Assembly: GCA_902363375.1 (NCBI GenBank) | Contig: CABIZX010000005.1 | Location: forward strand, 124,001-188,000 | Direction of reading: 5' to 3' | Source: Clostridiaceae bacterium | GTDB lineage: Bacteria > Bacillota > Clostridia > Clostridiales > Clostridiaceae | Length of the DNA stretch: 64,000 nucleotides | Shown here: piece by piece, positions 26,865 through 36,761 of the stretch | How the letters are laid out: each line of letters starts with the position of its first letter | How positions within the stretch are numbered: the stretch's first letter is position 1 | Program-made: the position numbers and the translations under genes | The notes under the pieces: generated by a model | What the model was told of the DNA's origin: nothing | The model's input: only the letters and a program-made list of their open reading frames with translations | Database searches by the model: none

Positions 26865-28446
26865 AACTTTTACTAATACATACAAATTCTCCTTTGTACA
26901 AGGTGCAAATACATTCATATATTTCATCAAGAGGATTCCGCTAATAGGTAAAAAAGTTCCAGAGAGTCTTTATAGTAAAACAAAGGCTAAAATAACCCTT
27001 GGAATTATATTTGAAATAATGTCTTTTTTATTTGGTTTTATTAAAAAGGCTATTTATGTAGGTGTGATGATAGCACTTCCTGCTCTGTACTTCTCAAAGG
27101 AAAGCGGAAATTTACAGGAAGTAGCTCTTCAAATATTTTTTATTTTAAGCTTTATTCTAGGACCCATTATAAATACTACTTTAATGCCACGAGATGAAAA
27201 ACCTTTCAACATGATAAGATTAATGAGGGTGGATGCTAAAAAGTATTTTATAAGTGAAATGGTTTATACCAGAGTTTTAGCTTTTATACATTTTACTCCC
27301 GTGATGATGCTGCTTTTTTCTTCAGTAAAGGGATTAATTTTGACCTTTGAGTTTATACTCATTAGGTTCATATGGGAGTTTATACATTTATTTGTATTTA
27401 GTAGGTTTAACAAGATGATATCAAATATGGATATATTTATTGGGACATTGGTGATTATTTGTCCTTTACTAGCTTATGTTCCTTTATTTTTTCATGTTAA
27501 TATAGGACTTCATAGGTGGATATATGATTACAGGATTATTATCCTATTATTTTTATTGTCAGTTTTATCTCTTAGATATATCTTTAAATACAAAAGATTT
27601 AAGGATATTGGTAAAATTATATGCACTAAGGATAATGTTTTAGAGAAACAAAAATTAGTAAAAGATGTTCAGTTTAAAGATGTAGAAATAAATGAGAAGA
27701 AGATAAAAGTAGAAGACTTGAATTCCAATATCTATGAAAATAAGCAAGGCTATGAATATCTTAATGCTATATTTTTCAAAAGATACAAAAAACTTTTATC
27801 AAAGTCTTCAAAATATATAATTATAGGAAGCCTTATAGTAACAATGATTGCCATTGGATTTATATTGTGGAAACCAAGTGATAAAGGGGGTATTATAGAT
27901 TTTTTCAAGAATAAAACTTCTAGTTGGATATTTGTAATGTACTTTTTATCTACTACAGAAAGAATTTGTAAGGCTATGTTTTTTAATTGTGATATAAGCT
28001 TACTTAGATATGGGTACTATAGACAAAGGGAAGCTATATTTTCTAATTTTAAATCTAGGTTAAAAATGGTGGTTGTCTTTAATATTCTTCCTGCTTTAGT
28101 AATTTGTTGTTGTATAATTTTCATAGTAATAGCATCTGGAGACCCTAAGGCAATATTAGAATTAAGTTATTTATTTTTAAGTATAATAGCCTTGGCTTGC
28201 TTTTTTTCCATACATCATTTAGCCGTATATTATATAATTCAGCCATATACTGCTAACTTAGAGGTTAAAAGTCCACTATTCAGAGGAATTAATACAGTAA
28301 TGTATGTAGTTTGTTATATGTGTTCAGGAATTGATAGCTCTTCATATATGTTTAGTATAGGAGTAATCATATTCACTGTAATATATATGATTATAGCATT
28401 AACATTAGTGTATAAATTAGCACCTAAGACATTTAGGCTTAAATAG
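26857..28446 (+). CDS. Large ABC-type permease-like membrane protein
   Basis: The 529-residue protein overlaps the ATPase gene by 8 bp and starts at ATG after AAAGGAGG. It has about a dozen hydrophobic segments in two groups (about 60-250 and 315-525), split by a charged loop (about 250-300), which suggests two fused ABC-2-like halves. No enzyme motif is visible. It must be the membrane partner of the ATPase. Substrate unknown; exporters of peptides or antibiotics have a similar ATPase plus single large permease layout. Confidence 0.75.
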   Translation: MIRTFTNTYKFSFVQGANTFIYFIKRIPLIGKKVPESLYSKTKAKITLGIIFEIMSFLFGFIKKAIYVGVMIALPALYFSKESGNLQEVALQIFFILSFILGPIINTTLMPRDEKPFNMIRLMRVDAKKYFISEMVYTRVLAFIHFTPVMMLLFSSVKGLILTFEFILIRFIWEFIHLFVFSRFNKMISNMDIFIGTLVIICPLLAYVPLFFHVNIGLHRWIYDYRIIILLFLLSVLSLRYIFKYKRFKDIGKIICTKDNVLEKQKLVKDVQFKDVEINEKKIKVEDLNSNIYENKQGYEYLNAIFFKRYKKLLSKSSKYIIIGSLIVTMIAIGFILWKPSDKGGIIDFFKNKTSSWIFVMYFLSTTERICKAMFFNCDISLLRYGYYRQREAIFSNFKSRLKMVVVFNILPALVICCCIIFIVIASGDPKAILELSYLFLSIIALACFFSIHHLAVYYIIQPYTANLEVKSPLFRGINTVMYVVCYMCSGIDSSSYMFSIGVIIFTVIYMIIALTLVYKLAPKTFRLK

Positions 28447-28597
28447 ATAACAAATATTAAAAAACTTCTATGAATTTGTAAAATTTTAATGTATAATATA
28501 CAGGCAACTCATAAATAAAGAAATATTTCATTATGATATGATATGTTCTTAGAAAATTATACAATTAATACAAAAGTAATATTACATTATAAGCAAA

Positions 28598-28634
28598 GAG
28601 GAAAAATCCAAAGGATTTTTCCTCTATATTTTTT
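28598..28634 (+). terminator. Rho-independent terminator after the ABC operon
   Basis: GAGGAAAAATCC (28598-28609) pairs with GGATTTTTCCTC (28613-28624) around a 3-nt loop, followed by TATATTTTTT. Confidence 0.85.
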
Positions 28635-28665
28635 CAAAAATACAAGAAGTGAGAGGTGAAAAACA

Positions 28666-30954
28666 ATGACAATTAATAGAGAAGAGACTTTGAAGGAAGA
28701 AATGAAATTCAGTAGTACTAAGGAATGGATAGAAAAGCAACTTTTAAACACTGAGAAAAAGTGTGAAGAGTATGAAAAGAAAGTAGCAACTCTTAAAAAA
28801 TCTTCAAGAGGGACTTTTAGTACAGAACTAATTTTAGCCCAAAACATTCAAGACTTCGCCAATAAAGATTTGCACAAGTATAGTGAAAGCAAAGATAATC
28901 CATACTTTGCAAGAATTAATTTCAAGGAAAAGATAAGAGAGATGGAAAGCTTTTATATTGGTAAGTTTGGACTTATAGATGAAGTTAACAACGAAGAGGT
29001 TGTCATTGATTGGAGAGCACCTCTTGCCAATTTATATTATAGTGGAACTTTTGGAGCAGCATCCTATACTGCCCCCATGGGAGAAATTCAAGGAGACCTA
29101 TTATTAAAAAGGAAATTCCAAGTTAAGGATGGGAAAATAGTAAATATCTTTGATGAGGGAGTAAATGAGTTAATAGTTCCAGTATCAGAAGATGGAGAAG
29201 AACTAGTAGATGAGTTTTTAAAGATAAATTTAGAAGAAAATATGAGTAAAAAGCTGAAGGATGTAGTAAATACCATTCAAAGGGAACAAAATGAAATTAT
29301 TAGAGCATATAAGAATAAACCTATAATCATTCAAGGTTCTGCAGGTTCTGGAAAGACAACAGTGGCATTACACAGGTTAGCTTATCTGGTATATACCTAT
29401 GGAGATGAAATGAATAATAGAAACATATTAGTTGTAGCACCAAACCAGCTATTTTTAGATTATATATCAGATATTTTACCAAATTTAGGTGTTAGTAATG
29501 TGAAGCAATCAACCTTTGAGGAGCTTTGTGGTGAAATATTAAATACAAAATATAAAATAATTACTAAGGATAAAAAACTTGCGCACATAATGGAATGTAA
29601 GGATGAAGAAGAAATTAAATATATTACTGCCTCAAGCAAAATAAAAGGTACAATGACCTATAAAACTATTATGGATAGATTTATAAGATACTTAGAAAGA
29701 AGAAGCTCTGAGGTGGATGATATACTGGTAGATGAATATGTATTATTTACATCCAAGGAAATAAAGAGACTTTATTTAAAAGATTTAGGAAACATGCCTA
29801 TCAACAAAAGAAAAGATGAGATAAATAAGTACTTTAAAAGCAAGTTAAAAGGGAGAATTGAAGAAGTTAAAGAAAAGGTAGAAAATGCATACTTTTTTAA
29901 GATAAAAGATATAAAAGATAGAAAAGATATTTCAGAGGAAGAAAAGAGAAAGAAAATAATTAAGACCTACGATGAAAGAGATGAAATCATAGGAGGATTA
30001 AAAGCTAAAGGTAGTAAGGTACTGAAAGATTTCTTTAGCCATTGGAAAAAGATAAGTATATTAGATAGTTATATAGGATTATACAATGATGAAGAAGTAT
30101 TTTCAGAAGTAACAGATAACTGTATACCTAAAAAGCTTTCAAATTATATGAGGGATGAAATAAATAACAATCTAGCTAATAAAAATATAGATTGTGATGA
30201 TTTAACAGCTTTAACCTATCTACAATTAAAACTAGAAGGGGTTGGAGAAGAAAACTATATTCATACTGTCATTGATGAAGCTCAAGACTATAGCTTTATG
30301 CAGTTTAATGTATTAAAAGAAATATCAAAGAATAATTCTATGACAATAGTAGGAGATTTAGGGCAAGGTATTTATAACTATAAAGGAATTAATTCGTGGG
30401 AAGGATTAATCAAAAAGGTATTTAATGATGATGCTTCTTATATAACTCTTTCTCAAAGCTATAGGTCCACGGTGGAAATAATAGAGTTTGCAAATAAGGT
30501 GCTAGAAAAGCAAGAATTAGATATAAAACCGGCTCTTCCTATATTGAGACATGGAGATAAGCCAGAAGTTATCTGTGCTAAAGTGGACGAGGAAGTAGAT
30601 ATCATTGATTCCTTATTAGAAAGTATATATAGTAAGAATAAAAAAACAGTAGCAATCATCTGTAAGACTTATACAGAGTGTATTGAACTACATAAAAAGC
30701 TAAAAAAACAATCTAAATATAAGTGGGATTTAATTGAAGAAAATCAAAGTAAACTAGATACAGATAATTTGATTATACCTAGTTATATGACTAAGGGATT
30801 AGAGTTTGATGCTACAATTATTTACAATTGTGATGATGATGTGTACAAAGATGATGTGTTAGATAAAAAGTTGCTTTATGTATCCTTAACTAGAGCATTA
30901 CATCTTCAATATGTGATGTACAAGAATGATCTTTCCAATCTACTTAATGATTAA
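28666..30954 (+). CDS. helD: RNA polymerase recycling motor ATPase HelD
   Basis: This 762-residue UvrD/Rep-like ATPase binds stalled RNA polymerase and releases it from DNA. An N-terminal coiled coil (about 20-45) enters the secondary channel in known HelD structures. Next come EEVVIDWRAP, typical of HelD, Walker A GSAGSGKT at 224-231, Walker B in TVIDEAQDYSF, motif III-like IVGDLGQGIYNYKG, and the C-terminal motif LLYVSLTRA. The length and the WRAP motif separate it from PcrA/UvrD helicases. The ATG follows AGAGGTG. It is monocistronic. Confidence 0.9.
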   Translation: MTINREETLKEEMKFSSTKEWIEKQLLNTEKKCEEYEKKVATLKKSSRGTFSTELILAQNIQDFANKDLHKYSESKDNPYFARINFKEKIREMESFYIGKFGLIDEVNNEEVVIDWRAPLANLYYSGTFGAASYTAPMGEIQGDLLLKRKFQVKDGKIVNIFDEGVNELIVPVSEDGEELVDEFLKINLEENMSKKLKDVVNTIQREQNEIIRAYKNKPIIIQGSAGSGKTTVALHRLAYLVYTYGDEMNNRNILVVAPNQLFLDYISDILPNLGVSNVKQSTFEELCGEILNTKYKIITKDKKLAHIMECKDEEEIKYITASSKIKGTMTYKTIMDRFIRYLERRSSEVDDILVDEYVLFTSKEIKRLYLKDLGNMPINKRKDEINKYFKSKLKGRIEEVKEKVENAYFFKIKDIKDRKDISEEEKRKKIIKTYDERDEIIGGLKAKGSKVLKDFFSHWKKISILDSYIGLYNDEEVFSEVTDNCIPKKLSNYMRDEINNNLANKNIDCDDLTALTYLQLKLEGVGEENYIHTVIDEAQDYSFMQFNVLKEISKNNSMTIVGDLGQGIYNYKGINSWEGLIKKVFNDDASYITLSQSYRSTVEIIEFANKVLEKQELDIKPALPILRHGDKPEVICAKVDEEVDIIDSLLESIYSKNKKTVAIICKTYTECIELHKKLKKQSKYKWDLIEENQSKLDTDNLIIPSYMTKGLEFDATIIYNCDDDVYKDDVLDKKLLYVSLTRALHLQYVMYKNDLSNLLND

Positions 30955-31279
30955 ATTGGAAGGTAATAATAAGTTTAATTTTTATAAGTATATAAATATA
31001 GAATTATAGTTATTTAGTATAATCAATGCTAAAGGTATAAGCTAACTTAGAATAAGAGATAATAGGGTATAATTAAAATAAAAGTGTATTATAGCTACTT
31101 TAAAGATAATAGAAAAAGTTCTCAAATTATGATATATTTAAGATTGAGTAAGTCGAAATAATTAGATAATCAATTCATAATATGAATTATGTTTCGATAA
31201 TGGAAGTGTATAAATAGAGTGATATTACCAAGTTATTTGATAATAATCAAAATCAAAATAATAAAAGGAAGTGATTATT
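30955..31279. other. Intergenic region upstream of glnS
   Basis: About 325 AT-rich bases without a gene. An imperfect palindromic stretch, AATTCAT/ATGAATT (31172-31188) flanked by TCGAAA and TTTCGA, could fold. I see no T-box (no AGGGTGG-type antiterminator). Confidence 0.45.
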
Positions 31280-32941
31280 ATGGGAGAGAATGTAGGAAAC
31301 ATATCTTCAAATTTCATTAAAAGAATAGTGGTGGATGATTTGCAGAGCGGTAAGCATGATAAGATAATTACTCGTTTCCCACCAGAACCAAACGGATATC
31401 TACATATAGGACATGCAAAATCTATAGTTCTAAACTTTGAATTAGCAGATGAATTTAATGGAAAGACTAATCTGAGATTTGATGATACAAACCCAACTAA
31501 AGAGGATACAGAATATGTTGAATCTATAAAAGAAGATATAAAGTGGCTTGGGTTTGAGTGGGATGACTTATATTTTGCATCAAATTATTTTGAAGAAATG
31601 TATAATAAGGCAGTACTTTTAATTAAAAAGGGATTAGCTTTCGTGTGTGATTTAACTCCGGAACAAATAAGAGAATATAGGGGTAGCTTAAAAGAGCCAG
31701 GAAAAGAGAGTCCATATAGAAACAGAAGCGTAGAAGAAAACTTAGATTTATTTGACCGTATGAGGAAAGGTGAATTTAAAGATGGAGAAAAGGTTTTAAG
31801 AGCTAAAATTGATATGAGTTCTCCTAATATAAATATGAGAGATCCTATAATCTATCGTATATCTCATACAGAGCATCATAATACAGGTAATAAATGGTGT
31901 GTATATCCAATGTATGACTTTGCTCACCCACTAGAAGATGCTATTGAAGGAATAACTCATTCAATATGTACTTTAGAGTTTGAAGATCATAGACCACTTT
32001 ATGACTGGGTAGTTGAAGCTTGTGAAATGGAAAGTGTACCAAGACAAATAGAGTTTGCAAGACTTAACATTACTAACACTGTAATGAGTAAGAGAAAACT
32101 TAAAGCATTAGTAGATGAAGGAATTGTAGATGGATGGGATGATCCAAGAATGCCAACTATAGCTGGATTAAGAAGACGTGGGTATACTCCTGGTGCTATA
32201 AGAAACTTCTGTAGAGAAATTGGAGTAGCTAAGAATGATAGTACTGTTGATGAGCAGTTATTAGAATACTTTATTAGAGAAGATTTAAGTGCCAAAGCTC
32301 CAAGAACCATGGGAGTTATAAGACCTTTAAAAGTAATTATAACAAATTATCCAGAAGATGAAGTAGAAATGTTAGAGATTGAGAACAATCCAGATGATCC
32401 ATCTATGGGTAAAAGAAAGGTTCAATTCTCAAGAGAAATATATATTGAAGAAGAAGACTTTATGGAAGAACCTCCTAAAAAATATTTTAGATTATTCCCA
32501 GGAAATGAAGTTAGACTTAAGGGAGCATACTTTATAAAATGTAATGATTTTATAAAAGATGAAAATGGAAAAGTTGTTGAAATACACTGTACTTACGACA
32601 AAGAAACTAAGAGTGGAACAGGATTTACTGGAAGAAAAGTAAAGGGAACAATACACTGGGTAGATGCTAAGTCAGCAATACCAGCAGAGTTTAGATTATA
32701 TGAACCTCTAATAAAGGATGAAGAAATTGATGATAGCAAGACTTTCTTAGAGTGCATTAATCAAAACTCCTTAGAAGTATTACAAGGGTATGTTGAAGAA
32801 AACATGAAAGGTGTAAAATCAGGTGAAAGTTTCCAATTCTTTAGACATGGATACTTCAATGTGGATTCTAAATACTCTAAAGAGGATAAGTTAGTATTTA
32901 ATAGAATAGTATCTTTAAAGAGTTCTTTCAAAATTAAATAG
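31280..32941 (+). CDS. glnS: Glutaminyl-tRNA synthetase
   Basis: Started at the ATG at 31280 (AAAGGAAGTG upstream) the enzyme has 553 residues and charges tRNA-Gln with glutamine. Class I signatures are present: [15 protein letters not shown] with HIGH at 42-45, and VMSKRKL as the KMSKS equivalent. The C-terminal anticodon-binding beta-barrels are complete ([19 protein letters not shown]). GlnRS in a Clostridium means glutaminylation need not rely only on GatCAB. A strong terminator follows. Confidence 0.96.
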   Translation: MGENVGNISSNFIKRIVVDDLQSGKHDKIITRFPPEPNGYLHIGHAKSIVLNFELADEFNGKTNLRFDDTNPTKEDTEYVESIKEDIKWLGFEWDDLYFASNYFEEMYNKAVLLIKKGLAFVCDLTPEQIREYRGSLKEPGKESPYRNRSVEENLDLFDRMRKGEFKDGEKVLRAKIDMSSPNINMRDPIIYRISHTEHHNTGNKWCVYPMYDFAHPLEDAIEGITHSICTLEFEDHRPLYDWVVEACEMESVPRQIEFARLNITNTVMSKRKLKALVDEGIVDGWDDPRMPTIAGLRRRGYTPGAIRNFCREIGVAKNDSTVDEQLLEYFIREDLSAKAPRTMGVIRPLKVIITNYPEDEVEMLEIENNPDDPSMGKRKVQFSREIYIEEEDFMEEPPKKYFRLFPGNEVRLKGAYFIKCNDFIKDENGKVVEIHCTYDKETKSGTGFTGRKVKGTIHWVDAKSAIPAEFRLYEPLIKDEEIDDSKTFLECINQNSLEVLQGYVEENMKGVKSGESFQFFRHGYFNVDSKYSKEDKLVFNRIVSLKSSFKIK

Positions 32942-32942
32942 A

Positions 32943-32990
32943 ATACTAGTCTCTTAATTTATATAAATTAAGAGACTAGTATTTTGCATT
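32943..32990 (+). terminator. Strong terminator after glnS
   Basis: A nearly continuous 18-bp stem, ATACTAGTCTCTTAATTTA with its complement ending at 32982, followed by TTTTGCATT. It starts one base after the glnS stop. Confidence 0.88.
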
Positions 32991-33212
32991 AAATAATAAT
33001 TATATTATCAATATTAAAGTAAATATTTCCATATTCTAAGATGAAAATACATAACTATGTGGGAAAAGGATTTACTTTTACAAAAATATCTATTATATGT
33101 AAATTGTGTGTTAACTTTAACAACCAAATATTAACTTTATAAATATAAAGACGTTAATAATAGAATAGATGTACAAGCTTCGATAAAACTATATATTAAT
33201 AAAGGAGGCAAT

Positions 33213-35261
33213 ATGAAAAAAATATTAACTATTTTAATAGGTATGTTTTTAGCATTTGGGGTAATTAATACTACTGCTTTTGCAGATAGTAAAGAGATGA
33301 GAGGTGCCTGGATTAGCACTGTATATAATCTAGATTGGCCGACTACAGGTGCTAGGAATAATGTAGCTAAACAGAAGGAAGAATTTATAACATTGTTGGA
33401 CAAGCTACAATTAGCAGGACTAAATAGCGTTGTAGTACAAGTTAGACCTAAAGGTGATGCGCTATATAAATCTAATCTTAATCCATGGTCTGATGTACTA
33501 ACAGGAACACAAGGAAAAGATCCAGGATATGATCCATTATCTTTTATGATTGAGGAAACTCACAGAAGAGGAATGGAGTTTCATGCATGGTTTAATCCAT
33601 ATAGAGTAACGACTTCAGGTACGGATATAAACGCATTAGCAGCCAATAATATGGCTAGAAAAAATCCAAGTTGGGTGGTAGCATATAATGATGCATTATA
33701 TTATGATCCAGGTAATCCTGATGTAATAAACTACTTAGTAGAAACTGTAGCTGAAGTGGTGAAAAATTACAAAGTAGATGGAATTCATTTTGACGATTAC
33801 TTCTATCCAAGCAAATCATTTAATGATAATACTAGCTATAGCAAATATGGTAATGGAATGAATAAAGATGATTGGAGACGTAACAATGTAGATACATTAA
33901 TTAAAAATGTATTTACTAAGATTAAAAGTATAAACTCATCAGTAGAATTTGGCATAAGCCCAAGAGGGATATGGAAAAATGCATCAAGTGATCCTGCGGG
34001 TTCAGCTACAAATGGTGGACAAAGTTACTATGATATATATTGTGACTCTGTAAAATGGATAAAAAGTGGATGGGTTGATTATATAAATCCTCAAATATAT
34101 TGGACTTTTGAAAATACAGCCGCTCCTTATGGTGTTCTTGTAGATTGGTGGTCAAAACAAGTACAAGGAACAAATGTCAAACTTTACATAGGACATGATG
34201 TTTCCAATAATTCAATTATTAACCAGATAGAAAAACAAGTAAATCATAATAGAGCTAATTCTAATGTGGATGGAAGTATATATTTTAGAGCAAAATTTAT
34301 AGCTGAGAATAGTACGTTGCAATCAAAATTAAAACAACTAAATTCTATCACCCATAAAAAGTTCATAGGTTCAACTAGATACGAAACTTCAGTAATGGTA
34401 AGTAAAGAAGGATGGCAAAAATCTAATACTGTTATATTAGTAAATGCACATGCTAATGCAGATGGACTTGTAGCAACTCCACTAGCTTCAGCTTATGGAG
34501 CACCTATACTTTTATCTGGTGCAGATATAGTTCCAGATAGCATAAAAGCTGAGATAAAGCGATTAAATCCATCTAGAGTAATTTTAGTTGGTGGGAACGG
34601 AATACTATATGATGACTTAATTAGACAAATAAAAGGGATAAACTCAAGTATAACCGTTGAAAGACTAGGTGGATCAACAAGATATGATACATCTCTTTTA
34701 GTTGCTAAAAGATTAGATACTATGGTTGATGTAAGTAAAGCATATATTTGCTATGGACATGGTGAGCCTGATGCTTTATCAATATCTTCAAAGGCAGGCG
34801 AAGATAAATCACCTATAATTTTATCAGATATTGATAGTTTATCTAGTGAAACATATAGTTGGTTAAAAGAAGAAGGTCTTAATACAGCTTATTTCATTGG
34901 TGGTACTGGTATAATATCAAACTCATTGATTTCACAAGTTAATGGAATAACTTCTTCAAATGTTAGTGGAAATAGAGTTGGAGGAGCTCATAGGTTAGAT
35001 ACTAATGCTGCTGTGATTAATAAGTTTTATTCTAATAGTACTCAACCTGGAATTCTTGCAGCTAAAGCTTATGTTTTGGCTGATGCATTAACGTCAGGAC
35101 CATTAGCTGCGAAACTAAAAGCGCCAATAGTACTTATGGATTCTCAGCTTAATAATAATCAAAAGCAAGCCTTAAGTGCAAAACAAACTTCAAATATATA
35201 TGAAGTAGGAGGAGGAATAAATCCTCCTGCAATTCAAGATCTTATAAATAGAGTAAGGTAA
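33213..35261 (+). CDS. Secreted family-10-like glycoside hydrolase with CWB2 cell-wall-binding repeats
   Basis: The 682-residue protein has a signal peptide (about 1-25, ending TTAFADS). Residues about 27-365 form a GHL10/DUF187 (YngK-like) TIM-barrel domain: MRGAWISTVYNLDWP, VVVQVRPKGDALY, and GIHFDDYFYP with acidic residues at the strand end. Residues about 383-680 hold three cell-wall-binding repeats 2 (PF04122), each beginning like FIGSTRYETS, RLGGSTRYDTS or RVGGAHRLDTN. CWB2 repeats attach proteins to the clostridial wall by binding secondary polymers. The sugar substrate is unknown. The ATG follows AAAGGAGG, and a terminator follows. Confidence 0.88.
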   Translation: MKKILTILIGMFLAFGVINTTAFADSKEMRGAWISTVYNLDWPTTGARNNVAKQKEEFITLLDKLQLAGLNSVVVQVRPKGDALYKSNLNPWSDVLTGTQGKDPGYDPLSFMIEETHRRGMEFHAWFNPYRVTTSGTDINALAANNMARKNPSWVVAYNDALYYDPGNPDVINYLVETVAEVVKNYKVDGIHFDDYFYPSKSFNDNTSYSKYGNGMNKDDWRRNNVDTLIKNVFTKIKSINSSVEFGISPRGIWKNASSDPAGSATNGGQSYYDIYCDSVKWIKSGWVDYINPQIYWTFENTAAPYGVLVDWWSKQVQGTNVKLYIGHDVSNNSIINQIEKQVNHNRANSNVDGSIYFRAKFIAENSTLQSKLKQLNSITHKKFIGSTRYETSVMVSKEGWQKSNTVILVNAHANADGLVATPLASAYGAPILLSGADIVPDSIKAEIKRLNPSRVILVGGNGILYDDLIRQIKGINSSITVERLGGSTRYDTSLLVAKRLDTMVDVSKAYICYGHGEPDALSISSKAGEDKSPIILSDIDSLSSETYSWLKEEGLNTAYFIGGTGIISNSLISQVNGITSSNVSGNRVGGAHRLDTNAAVINKFYSNSTQPGILAAKAYVLADALTSGPLAAKLKAPIVLMDSQLNNNQKQALSAKQTSNIYEVGGGINPPAIQDLINRVR

Positions 35262-35282
35262 TTTATAAGATTGAAGGAAATT

Positions 35283-35330
35283 AGGACTCAGTCAATGTAA
35301 ATGGTATACATTGGCTGAGTCCTTTGTTTT
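35283..35330 (+). terminator. Rho-independent terminator
   Basis: AGGACTCAGTCAATGTA (35283-35299) pairs with TACATTGGCTGAGTCCT (35307-35323), one G·U pair, then TTGTTTTA. Confidence 0.88.
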
Positions 35331-35463
35331 ACATTAATTTAAACCATGAAATATTTACCTAGTTTATAGAATATGAATTTATTCATTAAATATAATTAAC
35401 AAATTGTAATAAATAAGTTAACTATGTAATATATTTTAATAATAAATTTAAGGGGGCAATTGT

Positions 35464-36612
35464 ATGAAGAAAAAGTTGCTAGCATCTATCCTAGCAGGAG
35501 CAATGTTGCTAGGTATAGTAGGTTGTACGCCGAAAGATCCGACATCTGGAGGAGATACTGAAGGAAAAGCTTATAAAATTGGAATAATTACAGGTACAGT
35601 TTCACAAGGAGAAGAAGAATACAGAGCCGCAGAAAATATGAAAGCAAAATATGGGGACATGATAGTACTACAAACATACCCAGATAGTTTTATGAAGGAA
35701 CAAGAAACAACTATAGCAAACACCCTTAGTTTAGCAGCAGATCCAGATGTAAAGGCAATAGTATTTGTGCAGGCAGTACCAGGAGCGTCTGCAGCCATTG
35801 ATAAAGTAAGAGAGAAGAATCCTGATATGTTATTTATAGCAGGTGTGCCAGGAGAAGATCCTGCTATGATAGGTGGAAAAGCTGATGTAATTTTACAGGC
35901 AGATGAACTTGGAATGGGAAAAAGTATAGTAGAGCAAGCTAAAAAGCAAGGGGCTAAGACTTTAGTGCATTATTCATTTCCAAGGCATATGTCTTATGAA
36001 ATGCTAGCAAAGAGAAGGGATTTATTAAAAGAAACTTGTAAGGAACTAGGACTAGAGTTTGTTGATGCTACAGCTCCAGACCCAACAGGGGATGCAGGAG
36101 TACCAGGAGCACAACAATTTATATTAGAGGATGTGCCTAGAAAAGTTGAAGAATATGGAAAAGAAACAGCATTTTTTGCAACTAACTGTTCAATGCAAGA
36201 GCCACTTATAAAATCAACTTTAACTGAAGGTGCTATAATGCCTCAACAATGTTGTCCATCACCTTATCATGCGTATCCAGGTGCTTTAGGAATAGAAATT
36301 CCAGAAGATAAAAAAGGAGATGTTAATTATATAGTTGAGGAAATTGGAACTAAGGTTAAAGAAAAAGGTGGAGAAGGTAGATTCTCTACTTGGCCGGTAC
36401 CAGTAAATATGTTATTTGTAGAAGCAGGAACAGAATATGCTATGGCTTACCTAGATGGAAAGACTAGTGGTAAGAATGACAAAGATAAACTTTCAGAAAT
36501 ATTAAATAGTAAAATAGATGGCAAAATTACAATTACTCAATATAAAGATGAAGGAACAGATAAAACCTACGATAATTACTACCTAATTTTATCTGACTAT
36601 ATAGACTTTTAG
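35464..36612 (+). CDS. DUF3798 solute-binding lipoprotein of an ABC importer
   Basis: The 382-residue lipoprotein has a signal with lipobox GIVGC (Cys21), then a periplasmic-binding-protein-like fold starting YKIGIITGTVSQGEEEYRAA. It matches DUF3798, a family of substrate-binding-like proteins found with sugar/nucleoside-type ABC genes. The membrane components follow in the same direction. Ligand unknown: it is neither a clear BMP nucleoside binder nor a ribose binder. A hairpin terminator behind it would make it more abundant than the permease, as is usual for binding proteins. SD AAGGGGG. Confidence 0.85.
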   Translation: MKKKLLASILAGAMLLGIVGCTPKDPTSGGDTEGKAYKIGIITGTVSQGEEEYRAAENMKAKYGDMIVLQTYPDSFMKEQETTIANTLSLAADPDVKAIVFVQAVPGASAAIDKVREKNPDMLFIAGVPGEDPAMIGGKADVILQADELGMGKSIVEQAKKQGAKTLVHYSFPRHMSYEMLAKRRDLLKETCKELGLEFVDATAPDPTGDAGVPGAQQFILEDVPRKVEEYGKETAFFATNCSMQEPLIKSTLTEGAIMPQQCCPSPYHAYPGALGIEIPEDKKGDVNYIVEEIGTKVKEKGGEGRFSTWPVPVNMLFVEAGTEYAMAYLDGKTSGKNDKDKLSEILNSKIDGKITITQYKDEGTDKTYDNYYLILSDYIDF

Positions 36613-36621
36613 AAGTGCTTT

Positions 36622-36657
36622 AATCTTCAAGAGGATTACCTCTTGAAGATTTTTAAA
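36622..36657 (+). terminator. Partial terminator between binding protein and transporter genes
   Basis: AATCTTCAAGAGG (36622-36634) pairs perfectly with CCTCTTGAAGATT (36639-36651), loop of four, then TTTTAAAAAG. It lies inside the predicted operon. Confidence 0.8.
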
Positions 36658-36761
36658 AAGCAGTTATTTAAAAAGTTAAAATCTTATCTATTGATTTATA
36701 GAGTCAAGAATTTGACTTTAATGTGTTTAAGAAATTAGTCATTAAGATGGGGGGATATAGT

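Noticed and set aside
31153-31197. Palindromic stretch upstream of glnS as a T-box or riboswitch
   Set aside because: No T-box sequence or specifier loop is visible, and the arms are asymmetric.
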